This document shows positions 26,301-41,300 of a stretch of DNA of 64,000 nucleotides, piece by piece. The position numbers and the translations under genes are program-made. How positions within the stretch are numbered: the first letter of the stretch is position 1; the number at the start of each line of letters is the position of its first letter. Under the pieces are notes generated by a model. The model saw only the letters and a list, made by a program, of their open reading frames with translations, was not told where the DNA came from and ran no database searches. Source of the stretch: Pararge aegeria (taxonomy: Eukaryota > Arthropoda > Insecta > Lepidoptera > Nymphalidae); NCBI RefSeq assembly GCF_905163445.1, contig NC_053190.1, positions 8,310,501-8,374,500 of the forward strand, in the 5' to 3' direction.

Positions 26301-29300
26301 AACTCTAATACGATTATCTGAACCAAGGCCTTCTTGTTGAAGCGCACTATTACAATGTTTATGATTGCGTAAGTGGCGTGTACCAGGAATTGTGTTTCAC
26401 TATTATCATACCAGTCCGTGGCACTATATTTAGTTTAATTAATTACACCCATAAACACAATAGAGTCATGTAATATATAACCCTTAAAAAAATGTTTAAT
26501 GATACGAGATACCTTCGTAAACCACATAGTAAGTATTTACGCTTATTAGTTATTGCTACCTATGATTGATATAATTGTAAGTGGATATATTTTATAGTAC
26601 GGTAACTTTTTGTTCCCCACCGTGCCGATAATGTTCAAAGTTCTGCTATTCATTGTAATAAAAAATATTAAAAGAAAATATTTAATATTTGGTGCATAAG
26701 GGTGCTTATTAAACACCCTTTAGCGAGTCCAAGCGATATGGCGCTGCGATATTGCGGCTGCGGTTTATAATACTGTTCCAACCATTCCTATAGGCAATTT
26801 TTTTATTGTTTTCAAATAACACGTTCGGGCTGACATGCAGCTGTTCTGAACAGCCTTTAAAAAAAAAGATTTAAAAAAAAAAACGACACGTTCATAAACA
26901 TTGGTTCTATTTGATATATTATATAGATAGTTCTGAGATAATTGTGGAGTTTTAGGTTTGAGCTCGTGTTAAATTAACTTGCGTATTACTATGCTTCTTA
27001 ATGGGCCTATTTGGATTGAAAAAAACAGTTTGTGCTTTACTTTTGAGTATTGTTGGCATCTCAGGTAGGTGTATATTTAAATTACGAGTGACAATTTACA
27101 ATTTCCGAAAGAGATACCGTCCATCAATTAGTTCTTAGTTAAGTTTGAGTTAAGGAACAATCGAGTAAGTTCAACGCATAATATCTTTGGATACGATCAC
27201 GTTCGTACCTAACAAGTAAATAACTTTAACCTTGCTGGTCAATTATTCCAGTAAATCCACTTATAACGTAGATAGGTACTTCATGTTATGACTGATATCC
27301 AATCAAGCCTCTATTGCGCGTTTTTGCGCGTTTTATTTCGTAATAGGTTTTTTAAATCTAGCGTTCTCTCAACAAAGATGGTTACAATTAATGTAATGTT
27401 TAAGTGATAAAAAGTGGTGATAGCTTAGAGTTTACGGCTTCGGTCTCCCTCTCGGGGGGAATGTGTTCGATTCCCGACACGCACCTCTCATTTCATTTTG
27501 AATCAATGCAATTAAATATTGCAATAAAGACGTGTGAAGTTTACCAATTCCCGCTTTGCCAGCGTGGTGGTCTAAGACTTCTACTCCCGTGCCCAGTAGT
27601 GGGCCCGTTGTGGGCAAATAAAGATGATGATGATATGTAATAAGAAATAGTGTAACATGTTTTAAGACGTAGTTTTTCGGAAAATTATAGAAATGCATGA
27701 ATGTTTTTCAGTGTCTGGGTGTTTATATGTATATTCTAAGTATTTATGTATATAATTAATAAAAATATTCATTAGGCATCTTAGTACACATAACACAAGC
27801 TATGCTTACTTTGGGGCTAGATGGCGATGTGTGAATTGCCGTAGTATATTTATTTATTTTTTATTACAAAAGAAACAATTAAATATCGGCTAGTTAAGTT
27901 TCGAGGAAAATTACTCATCGAAATTATACAACCATATACCTACTCATGCTATAAATGCGAAACTGTGTTTATTCTATAGGCTCAACCTTTTCATGAAGTT
28001 TGGCACATATGTATATATAGATATAGGATACTTTTTATGTCGGGAAAACTAACCATTACAGCAGGTTATTTTAAACTGTAACAATCGCGGGCGACGTATA
28101 TATTAGTTGTAACAAGTAAGATGTGATAAATGGTTATATGTAGGTACCTTATATTCGGCGGCATCCGCGAGTTGAGCATTGAGATCGCGAACCTGAGCAC
28201 GCGCTTCGCTCAACTGCACACTCAGCTTGTCACACTGCCTCGCCAATTTCTTGCTGCGGTTGACAGCTTCGTCGCGTTCCGCTTGAAGCACAGCCCGAAC
28301 TCGGGAACTTTCGTCCTAAATTTCATATAAAAGTTAGGAAAATACGGTTGCTAATAGTAGGAATAATTTATACATATATTACTATATATTACTAGCGGAC
28401 CCGCGCGACATCGTCCGCGAATAAGTCGACTTTAAAAAAACCACGTCAATTATGCCTATCCAAAAAACCACGACAATCTAAAACTCCGTTGCGCGGATTT
28501 TGAAAGACAAATGGGGAAAAAATAGCGATGCTATCCTGTAGAAGCTGTTTGCTTTTCCGGTATAAAAAGAAGCATTTGAGCTATGCCAGACTATATTGTA
28601 GGTATCTCTGCCAAATTTTAGCTTAACTATCGGTTTGTTCGTTGTGGCGTTAAAGCGCAACAAACATCCATCCAAACATACATCCATCCATCCATACATC
28701 TATTCTCACAAACTTTCGCATTTATGATATTAGTAGGATGGTACGCATCAGATCTTCATTAAAATTAGACAATACATGCTTGGTAGTACACACTGTCAAA
28801 TAAAAAAAGAATTATTAAAATCGCAAAATTATTAAAATTGCAAATTTAACGGAGATATGAAGAAAAATTGATAAAAACTTTCATCCCATATCCCGCAGGA
28901 AACTTACTGTTTGTCGGGATAAAAGTATCCTATATGTTGACCCGGGATATCAGCTACCGCTATACTAAATTTTAGCGTCCTCTGTGCTACCAATGCCATA
29001 GTTAGCCAGCGTGGTGAAAATGGGCAAACCCAACCGTTGGCTGGTGATGACGGTGATGATAACTAGTAATACTGCGTATAAATAAGAGATACAATACATT
29101 TAGCTTTTAATCTCGACTCCTACTCTCTATTCCCTCACTGTTTAAAACACAAAAGACATCAGGCGTAGGACCGACAGCTTTACGTGCTCTCCGGGGCAAG
29201 GGGCTGAACCACCACCAATTACCAAACTTCGTCCTGTTACTAAGAATTCGTTATGCGTATAGTGAAACACCTGGAGTAGTTCTCAATAAATTACCTGAAC

Positions 29301-32300
29301 GCTTAATTTTCGTCGAAGCAAATCTAAATGCAAGTCTTTTCTTTGCAGTTGTTCTCTCAGTATGCGTATACGTCGTTGCAGCTGGTATACAACAGCGGTC
29401 TGAAAAACATCCATCCCAATTATTAGAATAATTCTTAGGCAATAATTATAAAGTTTTCAATTACATTCTACGAAATATCTCTATCAGTGCATCAATATCT
29501 TCTAACTATCTTTACCTTCTAATGAATTACTAGAATGGAAGATGAAGGGTATATTCAGACATATATCCGGGGTTTCGGACCACCTGATTGTAAAACCCGG
29601 CGAGAGGTCTTCGTTTTTATCCGTATTCAGATATCACGGAAATCAGTGTATAAATTGTTGTAATAAAAAATTCTTCTTTTTTTCGACACAATTTATCGGT
29701 TAATCTTGATGCTGAAGGGCCGTGTATTCCAGATTCATAACGAAGTGTGCGAGAGTTGATACAAATTGTATCCAATAATTTTTTCTCCATCTTTGACAGA
29801 CTTGGATACATATGTCTGGATATACACAGATGTTATAGGATTACATGCTAAACCTGACTTTAATGTTTTAAAATAACAAGAAAATTCATTAACGATAATC
29901 ATTGCAATGTCATTCTTTTACTAAATTAATTGCTGAGTCACTTAGAGTGTGCAGTTTAATGTTTTCCAGCTCTCATTTTACGTGACTCGACCTACCTATT
30001 TCAGTAGCGTAGTCTGAATGGTTTATTAGTGCTATTATCAAAAAATTACAGTCTATATTGCTCGTACCATTAATCCCTATTTTCTACTAACCTATTTCCT
30101 ACCAGGAAATCAAATAGAACTCCACAGGTAGGGATGAGCGGAAAGGGATTTCCACTAATCCTGACCAAATGGTTACTACAATATTACCGTACCAAATTTT
30201 TTTTTTTAATTATTTAAGCAAGCACAACTGTTATTAATAATTACCTTTCTGTTATGCAGATACAGGTGGGAATGCTCACTGGCTAGTCAGTCATAATACC
30301 GTCTTAGTATTATTTCAAGACGGCAACGTTACTTACCGTAGGATAACATAGAATTCAAGATCAAACCTGCTGGTACTACAAAAAAATATCTACGCTTTGT
30401 CTCTGATAAGTTCTAATTGGTAGTTAAATTAATTCTTATTTCATTAGCATATACCTACATCAATAAGTAGGTCTATGTTACGTAGAAAGAAACAGCGATA
30501 AAAAAGACGAACTACTTCATTTGTTAATTACATTTAAATGGCGTGTAGAATTTGCTCTGCCGCTTACGGTGCTTTCGACCAATAAATACATCATTAGGTG
30601 TCATTTGAGTGAAGAATTTGCGGAGAGTTAATCGTTATTTAAGCACGAATCGCATTTCTAAGTTAATGCCATGCCAATTTCGTTACGTTGCGTGTCTTAC
30701 TTCTTTGAGATAAGGCAAATCATGGAAAGACCGTTCCCTTCGCAGTCGCGGGAGGGTCCCATAATATCCGTAATATAGCAGCTATACAAAAAACCACACA
30801 TCATACACATAAAATAAAAAATATAATTAATAAAATCAATAAATACATTTACATTATATTCATGAAATATTTGCAGTTAAACTTGAATAAGCCAGAATAT
30901 GTCTTTATTTAACCTACTCTAGAATTAAGTGAGAAAAAATAACCGGTTTCTCAAATATTTCTATAACCAAGCTTGAATATAGAAATATTATACGATACTT
31001 ATATACTTCTATTATATTAATAAAGCCAGTGAAAGCGTTGAACATCTAAAATGATATCACTTGTTATGTATAATACGTATATATTATATATATATATGCA
31101 TATGTGTTTGTTTCTTCAATTAAAGTGAATAATTATTCATATTTAAACACAGTACTAAAGTATCCTAACTTTACTACTGTGTTTAAATATGGATCAGGTA
31201 CCCACTTACAAACCCACTTTATGGCTAAATAAGACCTTTAATCTTACCTAACCTAACACGTTTTGATTTTCTGCTCTGTTCTGTCCTTATTACCGGTCTG
31301 TTTTTCATAAAAGCTAAACATATTTTGATGGGACTTTAACATGCGAGAAAAGAACTTTGCGCATCGTAATTCAAGTATCCCAAGAAACTTTTCAAGGTAG
31401 TTTAAATAAAAGATTGCAAGGAGATTTGTTGTCTACTTTATCGTGCAATGACGTGGCGAATAGGAAATGGGTTATAGTAATTCCACACGATCTAATTTGC
31501 GAATAATTGGAGAAGTAATGTACCCTACTAATCAAATATTCTTGCTTAATCGGAAGGAAGATGAAAGGAAATGAGGTAAGTAGGTAGCTTAGTATCTGTT
31601 GATTTGTGTAATCAAGAAATAGATTCATTTTCTGTTTCTTTTCTCTTGGTTCTGCTTGATTGCCCTCACAATGTCGAGATTTTCGTCGTTTTGTGCAAAA
31701 TATTTAGAACGAACTGTAAGAGGTCACATTAAATTGTTTATTGTATAGGTCTTGCGATCAATAGTATACTAGATACGCTGTCAGTTTTTTTATGCGAATA
31801 AAATTAGCCCTTGGTTGAAATCTTACCTGTTTATAAGTGATTATGAAGTCAAAGATGGTAGCGGGCTAAATTGTAAGGGGTATACTCATAATATTAAGCC
31901 TATACCCCTTATCAGTTTTTACGCGACATCGTACCGGAACGATAGCGGCACATCTTTTTCGGTTAGGGCGGTGACTACCCAGACTATAATTTTATACATA
32001 CCTATAATTTCTCGGCGACTAATTGGCAATCATAATAGGTAATGCTTGCTAAAACACACATTGGCTTTCTCACTATCAAATAACTAAAAATAATATAGAA
32101 TATAAACAAGATATAATGTAAAAAAAACTTCTGAAATAGATGTTGTACCTACTAAAAAGTAAATAATATTTGTATAAATAAAGCTTGCATACGATGTGCA
32201 ACAACTAGTTTGCAGTCGCGAAAGGTAGCAGTAATCGGTCTCCAAAACCCTTCATTAAATCTATAAGAAATTCAAATGGGAAACTTTTTGGTCAATAAAT

Positions 32301-35300
32301 AAAGGAGTCATGCACAAACAAACTCTTCAAAAACATTCCCATTGATAACCTCACCCTTTTTGAAAAAAGTCGATTAAAAATAAAAATAAAAATAAATGTA
32401 TTTCCTTTTACCAGTTTATCGAACCAGTACGTAGCACAGAACACTCCTTGCAAAGTATTATATCTAAATAAAAATGTCCTCTCAAAATCTGCTAGTCACT
32501 CCCGCGGTATTATTCAAAGATACCATGAAAAAAAACCTAAAGAGTCAGAATCTGTTTTAACAATTCAAACTTTTGTAACTATTTTGTATATTTAATATTA
32601 ATATCTCTTGTAATTTTTATTGTTTTTAATTATTCTGTTATAAAATAGTGTAGATGGGTCATAGCTACCAAATTAAGAATTATTATTATTATTATTAAAT
32701 AAATGAATATACTACGACATTACACACATCGCCATCTCGTCCCAAAGTAAGCGTAGCTGGTGTTATGGCTACTAAGATAACTGATGAATAATTTTTATGA
32801 ATTATATACATAATACACTATACTAAACACCCAGACACTGAAAATATTCATGTTCAACAAACATGGGAATCGAACCCACGGTCTTGGACTCAGAAAGCAG
32901 GGTCGCTGCCCACTGCTCCAATCGGCCGTCTAATTTAAATTTTGACAATTTTTTTTCGATTTATTTGCGAAAATTAGGCTTAATTTGCTATATATATCTA
33001 CTTCGCGAAAAGCAGGAGAATTTGAACGGTGTAATCCACATCATACAGATCTACGGCCATGTACTCTCTACACACGTTTCGCTCAGACACCGAAGTGTTC
33101 TAAGGATATGTTTACAGATGTAAACATTATGATGTTCATTATTTATTATTCAATTCAATTCATTCAACTATTAGTAACAAGATATAGATTCCAATGAACA
33201 GAGATCGACCCCTTTAGTTTGATGATTCTTTAAAGAATATAATCCGGATCCGGTTACCACTAGTTACGTATGTATTTATATTAGGTAGAGATAATAATGC
33301 CTGCCTGCAGTCTCCAGTAAGCGCTGGCCATTATAATTACTAAATGAAACAGAAACAAAAGACACGTGGAAAAATTACGTGAGAGTGTATTTTTTTCTGC
33401 CCTTTATACTTAGTGGTGATTCGCATCTAACTATAATATAAGTACTTAATTGTTATCCTATTTTTAGATCCGCTTAATCAATATTCTAGATACTTTAAGG
33501 TGACACAGATCAACGATATTTGTAAAGACAGTTAGTTATTAAAAAAAATACTCCTAAAACATTTAATAATAGCAAGTTTAATTTTTACTCTGATACAAGT
33601 TAGCCCTTTCAATTTCGTCTGGTGGTAAGTGATGAAGCAATCTAAGATGGTAGCGGGCTAAATAACCTGTTTGGGGTATAATAACAGTTATACAAATCCC
33701 ATACCCAGGGGGCCGGTTTCTACGCAGGATCATACCGGAACGCTAAATCGCTTAGCGGGACGTCTTTGTTGGTAGGGTAGTAACTAGAGAAAATTCTGAC
33801 ATTCTAGGTTGATTATTTATCAAACCATAAACTTCAATTCAATACGCCTCGCGCACAGGCAATATTATTGATAATATTTAGATTATTATCGTTAGTGGGG
33901 TGGCGTGTAAGCGGGGTGCCATAAATACCCAGATTCTCCACCGGGTATCAAACCCGCACGGCTTTACCGCGGTAGGAACTGTATACCAGTATAGTACTGT
34001 GTACCAGTAACCAGGTATAGGTATACAAACGATATCAGCACGCTGCATAGCAATGGTCTGCGACACTGTCTGGCGTCAGGTTTGCTAAACAGCCAAGTTT
34101 TAAGACGTTTCTTACACCTTAAATTAAGCTTATAAGCATTTGTTAATATTAACATTTTATAAAAATGAACTGTCGAAGAACTGTGTCATAAATCTGTACA
34201 ATTTCTGAGCATAAAGGAATGTAAGCCGATCTTACTTTTTTCCTTTCTCGTGGTGCGCTACTGACCTTGTCAACAATTTTATCGCTCTCGAGTCTCGCGA
34301 GTTGCTCCGCTCGGTGTATTATAGAGTCGGTGTGGAGCTCTATTCCGATGTCTTGTGTCAACTCATCCATATTAAGGGTGCGGCTCAGACGTTCGAGGAA
34401 TGCTACGAACTGTAACAGGAGTTTAAAGCATCCACTATTATATACATAATTATTTCGATCGCGAACAAAACTGATCGTTAGTTTTGTTGCTTTTTATCCA
34501 TTTATGTAAAGTATCCATACTTCCATAATAATTAAGAATGCGATAGCGTGTCTATGTCTATTTGTTTGTACGTTATTTGTTTGTGTAGAGATAGCATGCA
34601 TCTTTGAGACGTAGGTATGAGATTCCTTCCATTAACATTCCAGGTGTTTTATAAAAATAGCATTTGCTTAACATGGACGGCTTCCCAGCGAAACACATAA
34701 TTTCAAAATATAACATAGAGATAGCTACCGTCTTGGAGATGGACAAAGACGCACGGACATATGTTATATTCCGAAAAGGCCCCAGGGTAACGTTCCCAGA
34801 GGATATGTACGGCTTACCAGCACTAACGATCGTTGCGAAATATTGCATTGAGATAGTTTGAATCTGGACGACGGACATAGGATTCGAATCGAAAATTCAA
34901 ATTAAAATTCATATTTAAAATTCAAATTCAAATTCATATTTCTTTTATTTCAAGTACGTAAAGTCAGTCTGTTTGTAGTGACTTTACAACCGGTTCGGAA
35001 GGCAGATTCTGTCGAGATGCTAGAATATACTTCATGTATCTTTGTAAATTGCCATTATTGTTTTAATAAGGTAAACCTGTAATCCTGGGCACAGATATCA
35101 AAGAATTTCCACGATGAAATATTTCAATAGGTATTATTTACTAACGAACATTAAAGGAAAGTATACAGCTAAGATGGTTGTGACTTTTTTTCATACTTAC
35201 GTTAGCCTTATCTTTTCGTAGATTATCTCGTGATATCTCCATAGAGTTCAACTCTGACTCCAATTTATGAACTTTTCCTTCCAGCATGTTCCTTTCGTCT

Positions 35301-38300
35301 TCAAGAATTCGTACACGAATTGTAGCTTGATCATGTAGATGCGCTGTCCTTCCCAGTTGTTGGGATTCCATTCCTAGCTTCTCTCGCAAGGCTTCCAATT
35401 GCTTGAAAATTATTATTGTGAGTACTATGAAACATGGAGTTAATAGCCAAGGTTTTTATTTTTTAAAAGATCCATGAAATTTATATGAACTTGTTACTGG
35501 CTACTAAGAATAAAAACAACTTTAAAACAAATATCCTTGATACACATTATTCATGTTTGTCTTCTAAATATAGCAACTTAAACTTACCAAGGATTTGTCC
35601 TTATTTTCACTTAAAATTTCTCTTATGCGGTCCTTGATAGTACTTTCATGAGCTTCCACAAAACGTGTAGGCAGGCTGAGTAATATAGCAATCGATTCCA
35701 TGGTGTTACGGAATTCTGCCTGCAATCTCTGATATTTTTCATCCCGATGTCTTAAATCCTCTGTAATTTAAAAGGTCTATAAGTAGGTATAAAAATAATT
35801 ATCTCAAAAATAATAAATGTATCCAAATAAATGATAGAAAAAGAAATCGTGAATAAATTATTAGTACATAGACGATTACCTTTCAGTTGAATAATCAACG
35901 ATTCATTTTGATTAACGTTATCAGTAACAACATTTAAGTTTTTCGAGCAATGTGATAGTTTTTCCCTGGCTTCGTGCAGTTCTCTTTCCATAACTCGGTT
36001 AGAAACACTGAGAGATTCTTTTTCTTGCTTCAGTCTTTCAATATCGAGGAGCTGGGATGAAAGCTGTCTTTGTAGAATATCTTTGTCAGAATTGGCTCTT
36101 TCCAAACAATCTCTGCAACTTCTGAGATCTTGCTCAATTGTCGACAAGTTTTCTGTAGTGTTCATACATTTATTTTTCAGTCTAGTTATTTCCTGTACGA
36201 GTTCAGCCGCTTTGATTATAAGACTTTCAGGCGAATGTGTATGTGCGGTATCACAGAAATCTGCGTCCAATGCAACTGATAGTCTTCTAACAAGATCGTG
36301 AAATTGACAGCGAGCATTTTCTTTCTGCTGCTCTTCATTGTTACACTCTAATTCTAGAGACCTTAATTTCTTTTCCAAGTCTTTAATTTTCTCTTCACAA
36401 TAACGGTTATCTCTTTGTAGAGTCTGTACAGTTAGTTCGCTTCTACCTTGCGAAGCTTGTAAATTACGTTGAAACTCTTCGAGATCTTGAATCTTCTTTT
36501 TGAGAGATGATATAATAGCATTTTGCCGTGCATTTTGTTCGCGAAGATGATCAATTTCAACCTGCTGTTCTAAAATTCTTTGATCTCTGGACAACATTTG
36601 GTTTTTTAAGTCGCTGTTCTAAAATAATATAGTAAAACATAGTCAGGAGGATTTGAAATTATTATTATCAAACAAATATTTTCTTACTTACTTCAGAAAT
36701 CAATTTGTCTCTTTTATATTGCAATCCAGCTAAATCACTTCTCAAAGTTGTCACCACATCATTGCCAACGTCTGCTTCCATCTAAAATCATATTTATTTT
36801 AGCAAAATTTATAGAACTGAGTAGTTCCCAAAGATTTTGGGACTTAATACTATACTTTAACTGTTGACGATCTCGCGATTTACTAAAAGGGGCAGGTTTG
36901 ATACGTATAGTAACGTTGTATGAAAAAATGATAAAGCGGCACAATAATCACAAAACCTCACCGACCAACCAGGAGGTTTAATTTTAGTGGATTTTGGGGT
37001 AGGTGACTTTAGTAGTGTGGAGCCCAGAGATTCAAAACAGAGACCTTCGGAAAAAGGACCCCATTAGATTCAATAAACTTTGGCTAAACTAATTTATCTG
37101 CATTTAGAATAGAACTACTTGCCAGTATTTTGAACACAAGACTCGTTGCAGTATAATCGGGATTTTGTAAATTTTTTAAAAATTTTGTTGCAGTTCATTT
37201 CTTATGTGTTGTAGTTATTTTAAATTTAAGTTGTTAATTTTATCGTATCGTACTTACACAGTTCCATGATAATAGTTATAATAATTCGTAAAAAAAAGTT
37301 GTTTGGTACGATGGGGGACGCTTTCCAGTGGCGTGCAAAAGACGACTAGGCATTACAGTAGGTAAGAGCGAGTACTTTCGTTTATGGTAGCGTGATAGGG
37401 GTAGCTATTTCAAGCTCGCGAACAGGCACGATTCTTATACAGGTACGGATAAATGTACTCTGCTACACAATTTAAGTTCATAATTTACGTAATAGCCATG
37501 GTAACCCGCCGATCATTATATAGCTTGCATGCAAATTGATTGTGTCAGGAAAAGTTGTGGCAATCGGTACCTATCTAAAGGAAAACTGTGGTAGATACTC
37601 GCAGTATACATAACAAAAAATCGTTCGAAAACTTAATGAAAATTTGACATACTCAACGGTGTTAAGTTATATTTGGCTTGCTCTTTTGCAGGAAACATTT
37701 CTGCTGCCAGGAAAGATGCCTACAGGTAATTTAATTGTATAGCTTACTTGAAGTTGAAATCGGAGAAATTAGTGCAAGGTACGCGGAAGTTTTTGCAGTC
37801 ACAATTGCATTTAAAAAGAGAAATAAATTGATGCAGTCGATCATGCCATATTTATAGCGTCTAAGGATTTTAATTGATATTTTTATGTTTTAAAAATAAA
37901 ATTTCTACTGTTTTGTAGTTTTTGTAGCATTTGTTCGCAAATAAATAGAAAAATAATAAATTTAATAAAGTTTAGATATTTATTATTTCTTGTAATAAAA
38001 ACATAACCAAAAATATAAAATTAACAAATCAACAAATAAAAACATCTTTGGTTGAGGTTTAGTGACCTTTCTTGTAACCCCAATGTTTGTGGTCACCGTG
38101 TTCTCCCTTTTTGCCATGGCCGTGATGGTGATGATGGTGTTCATGGTGGCCGTCATCTCCATGGTGTCCCTTATGGTGGTGGTGGTGTCCTCCGTGCTCA
38201 TGGTGGCCGTGCTTACCATGGTCATGATCATGGTGATCGTGATGCTTGTGTCCGTGGTGGAAGTGTCCGCCCTTCTTATGTCCGCCCTCATGATGGTGAC

Positions 38301-41300
38301 CGCCGTGATGGGAATGGTGTCCCTTCTCTCCGTGGTGATCGTGGAAGTGTTTGTCCTTCTTAAATTCGTCGTGGTGTTCGATGCCATGGTGGCCCTTTGT
38401 GTCGTGACCCTTGTGCCAGTGACCGTGCTCGTCGTGTCCGTGCCCATGATGGCCCTTCTCTCCGTGTCCGTGGTGATGGTGGTGGCCCTCATCATGATGG
38501 TGATGCTTCTTGTGCCCGCCGTGTTCGCCGTGATGTCCCTTATGTCCATGATGATCGTGATGTCCTTTATGGCCATGGTGATGGGCGTGGTGCCCCTTGT
38601 GCCCTTTATGGTCGTGATGGTCGTGGTCATGGTGATGGTCTCCATGATGCTCGTGGCCGCCACCCTCGTGGTGTCCGCCGTGGTGGCCGTGGTGGTGGGA
38701 AGCTGCCACCGCGAGGTCGGCTTCCCTCTTTTCCCGAATCTCCCGAGAGGAAACTACGGCTACAAGGGCCACAAGCCCGCACAACACCAGAAGGCTTCTC
38801 ATTGTTGGTTAGACAAGTTGCTTGTGCTGAATTATTCTTTGACTTGGTGTTTTATACTATTTAGTTGCTCCGGTTAAGAAATTTGATGTCGACGGATTGT
38901 CAAGGTTGAAAAAGTAATGAACGATAACAGATTTCCACTTCCGTTGCTTACCATATTGAATACTGTAATTTCAGTAAATTAAAAAAGGCACTCTTTGAGA
39001 TGGTAATGTGATTTCGAATTTTATCAATCGACATAAGTAATAAGATAGGTAAGTAGGTGTGTATATTTTCTAAGTATATTACTTTCAATACATTAAAAAA
39101 AAACTGTAGTTATTACTTACTCAAGAAGCTATTTATATTGTTGAGCCCGTAATAACAATAGGTTAATGATACTTAAACCAAAAATAACATAATGTGCAAC
39201 TTTTGTTCTTATTAGAACTGTGCTTGACAACAATTATTACGCCCCGATTGAAAGCAATTTAATGTAATTGCATGTTGTGGCTGATAATGAATATTTTCTC
39301 TTAACTTGTATTTAGGTACTAGTCAGGTTATAGTAGGTACCTAAAAAAGAAAAACGTATTAAAAGGCGTTCTAAATCTAAGGGGGAACTGCGATGAATAA
39401 AAACCTTGTAAAAACGCTTTGTTATTTAAGTGCTCAAAAATTAAGAAAACGTTAGTTAGAAAAAAACATTTTTTATCCTTAGGGTTCTGAATCAATTTTG
39501 AAACTGGCAGATAATCTTATGCAACTCGCCTATCAAAGTTTTTATTTCAGATACTTAGATTATCATGGCCAAAAATACAAATAGCCATAAACTTTTAAAA
39601 CATTGTATTGTTCAAGTATCATCATCATGTATGGACTTAAAAGGTTAGTGGTGGTATTGTTAACTTTAAGATGTCACTCCAATAAAATGTATTTATTTGA
39701 GAGCCAGCATCAGCTTATTTTCCAGGCATGGGCGTACCCAGGGGATGGCAGCTAGCTCCCCCTGGAAACCTCACAGAACTATGAACTCTCAGACAAAAAA
39801 AAAACACTTTTGGCTTCAGTATTGATAAGCCCTTTAAAAAAATTATTACAATACAGCCGCGGACGATGTGACTTAAAAATATCTCTCTAGGCAGGCTAAA
39901 GTTTTTGAATTCCTAAGGTCAAGAAGTGGTGTAGATTTTGCATATTCTACAGGTTGCCCTAAAGTCACTTACATTGTCATTAAATCATAACAAAATATAT
40001 AACATTTACTTATCGCTCCGAAAATGTGCGAAGCTAAAATTCTGAAATAATAATTATAGTTGCTATAGGTGTATGTGAGTGTAAAAGTTACAATAAACAT
40101 TTTATTGATTTGAAAATTGATGATTATTGAACCCAAAAAAATTAACAGTTTCTATCTGAAGTACGGAACCCTTGGTGAGGTTTAGTCAGTTACCTAGTTT
40201 ACTGGTTTTTATGGTTTCGTACGACATATTCTACTTTATTACAAATTATTATAAGTATCGATTTACAAAACATTGACATATTTTTATTTTCATTTAAAAG
40301 AGGGGAAAATACGCCTTGTATCGCTATCTCAGTCCCTGCATAAATCTAAGAATGGAGTATTGACTCTCTTCCTTTTAAGGACAATACACCGTATACGACG
40401 CCCTAAGTTATAACACTTGGGTCACTAGGTCAACTGGGGTCATTCTCGGTTTGCAAAATGCAAATACAAAGCGAGGGAACCTTAATAAATACAGTCTATA
40501 GCAGGTTAGTATTATATTAGAAGATAACAAATTCTTGTAACCAAAGTTTTTAGAAATCATTTTCTATCTATACTTAGTACCTATTACTTAAACAGCTGAA
40601 GAGATGTATTTATTTTCGTTTAAACAATTTAACATTCAAAAAAAAAACTGTTTGGTTTGATATTATCTGGGACAGTAACTAAGTATATATAATTTACACC
40701 GTGCGTTTTTAATCGTCTTCTAATGTTTACTATTAATTGGTAAAAAAAAAAATTAAAACGAAACAAATAATTGGTAAAATAAATTCAATCAATTGCGGTT
40801 GTTTGATGTAGCAGAAGGAAATATGTTCGAATGGGTATCTACTAAATTTGATCAGCTGCTTTCAATATACATAAGGTTTTAATTTTTTTGGCACTGGTGT
40901 CGTAAACTTCAATTAATTATTTTAGTTATAACTAACATACTGCATATCATTCGACGTTAAAATAAATACTGTGTGTATAATTCTATTTCTAGTACAAATT
41001 CAAATTCCAACTCAAAATTTCTTTATTTCTCTAATTTCTATCACAGGCACTTATGAAGCGTTCATACATATATGTTTACATAATTATAAGGGGATGGTGA
41101 TAACTTCGTACGCCAACTTACTACGAGGGTTCCAAACGCGCCCTGGTCTAAGAAGAGCCCACAACAAACTTAGCCGGGTAATTTTTTTTTATGTTATCAC
41201 CATCTCACAGTTTATTTTTATTAAGCTATGAAGCTATGTACCTAGGGGAAACTCATCAGAAGCTACATTCAGGCGAAGTCGCGGACAGACACTAGTCAGC

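Larger units (their letters stand above)
25190..28147 (-). other. CCDC170-like intron (between exons 8 and 9)
   Basis: It contains a RTE 3' fragment (25720-26135), a GATGAT SINE (27407-27640), a SINE family-A body (27697-27850) and a Helitron-like fragment (27938-28105). The stretch 26140-27400 shows nothing I can name. Confidence 0.55.
29400..34265 (-). other. CCDC170-like intron (between exons 6 and 7)
   Basis: A 4866-bp intron. It contains a hairpin with 17-bp arms (31138-31191), SINE family-B bodies (31806-31985, 33593-33791) and a SINE family-A copy (32707-32930). The stretch 29400-31100 is AT-rich and shows nothing I can name. Confidence 0.55.

Noticed and set aside
37685..37733. Possible plus-strand micro-exon: TTGCTCTTTTGCAG, then about 35 bases, then GTAATTTAATTG
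   Set aside because: No partner exons on the plus strand can be found nearby, so the splice-like ends are probably chance.
38052..38877. Long open frames on the plus strand (up to 271 codons) opposite the histidine-rich gene
   Set aside because: They arise because repeated CAY and GGN codons read as ATG, GTG and GCC-type codons on the other strand. The minus frame has the signal peptide, TATA box and polyadenylation signal.
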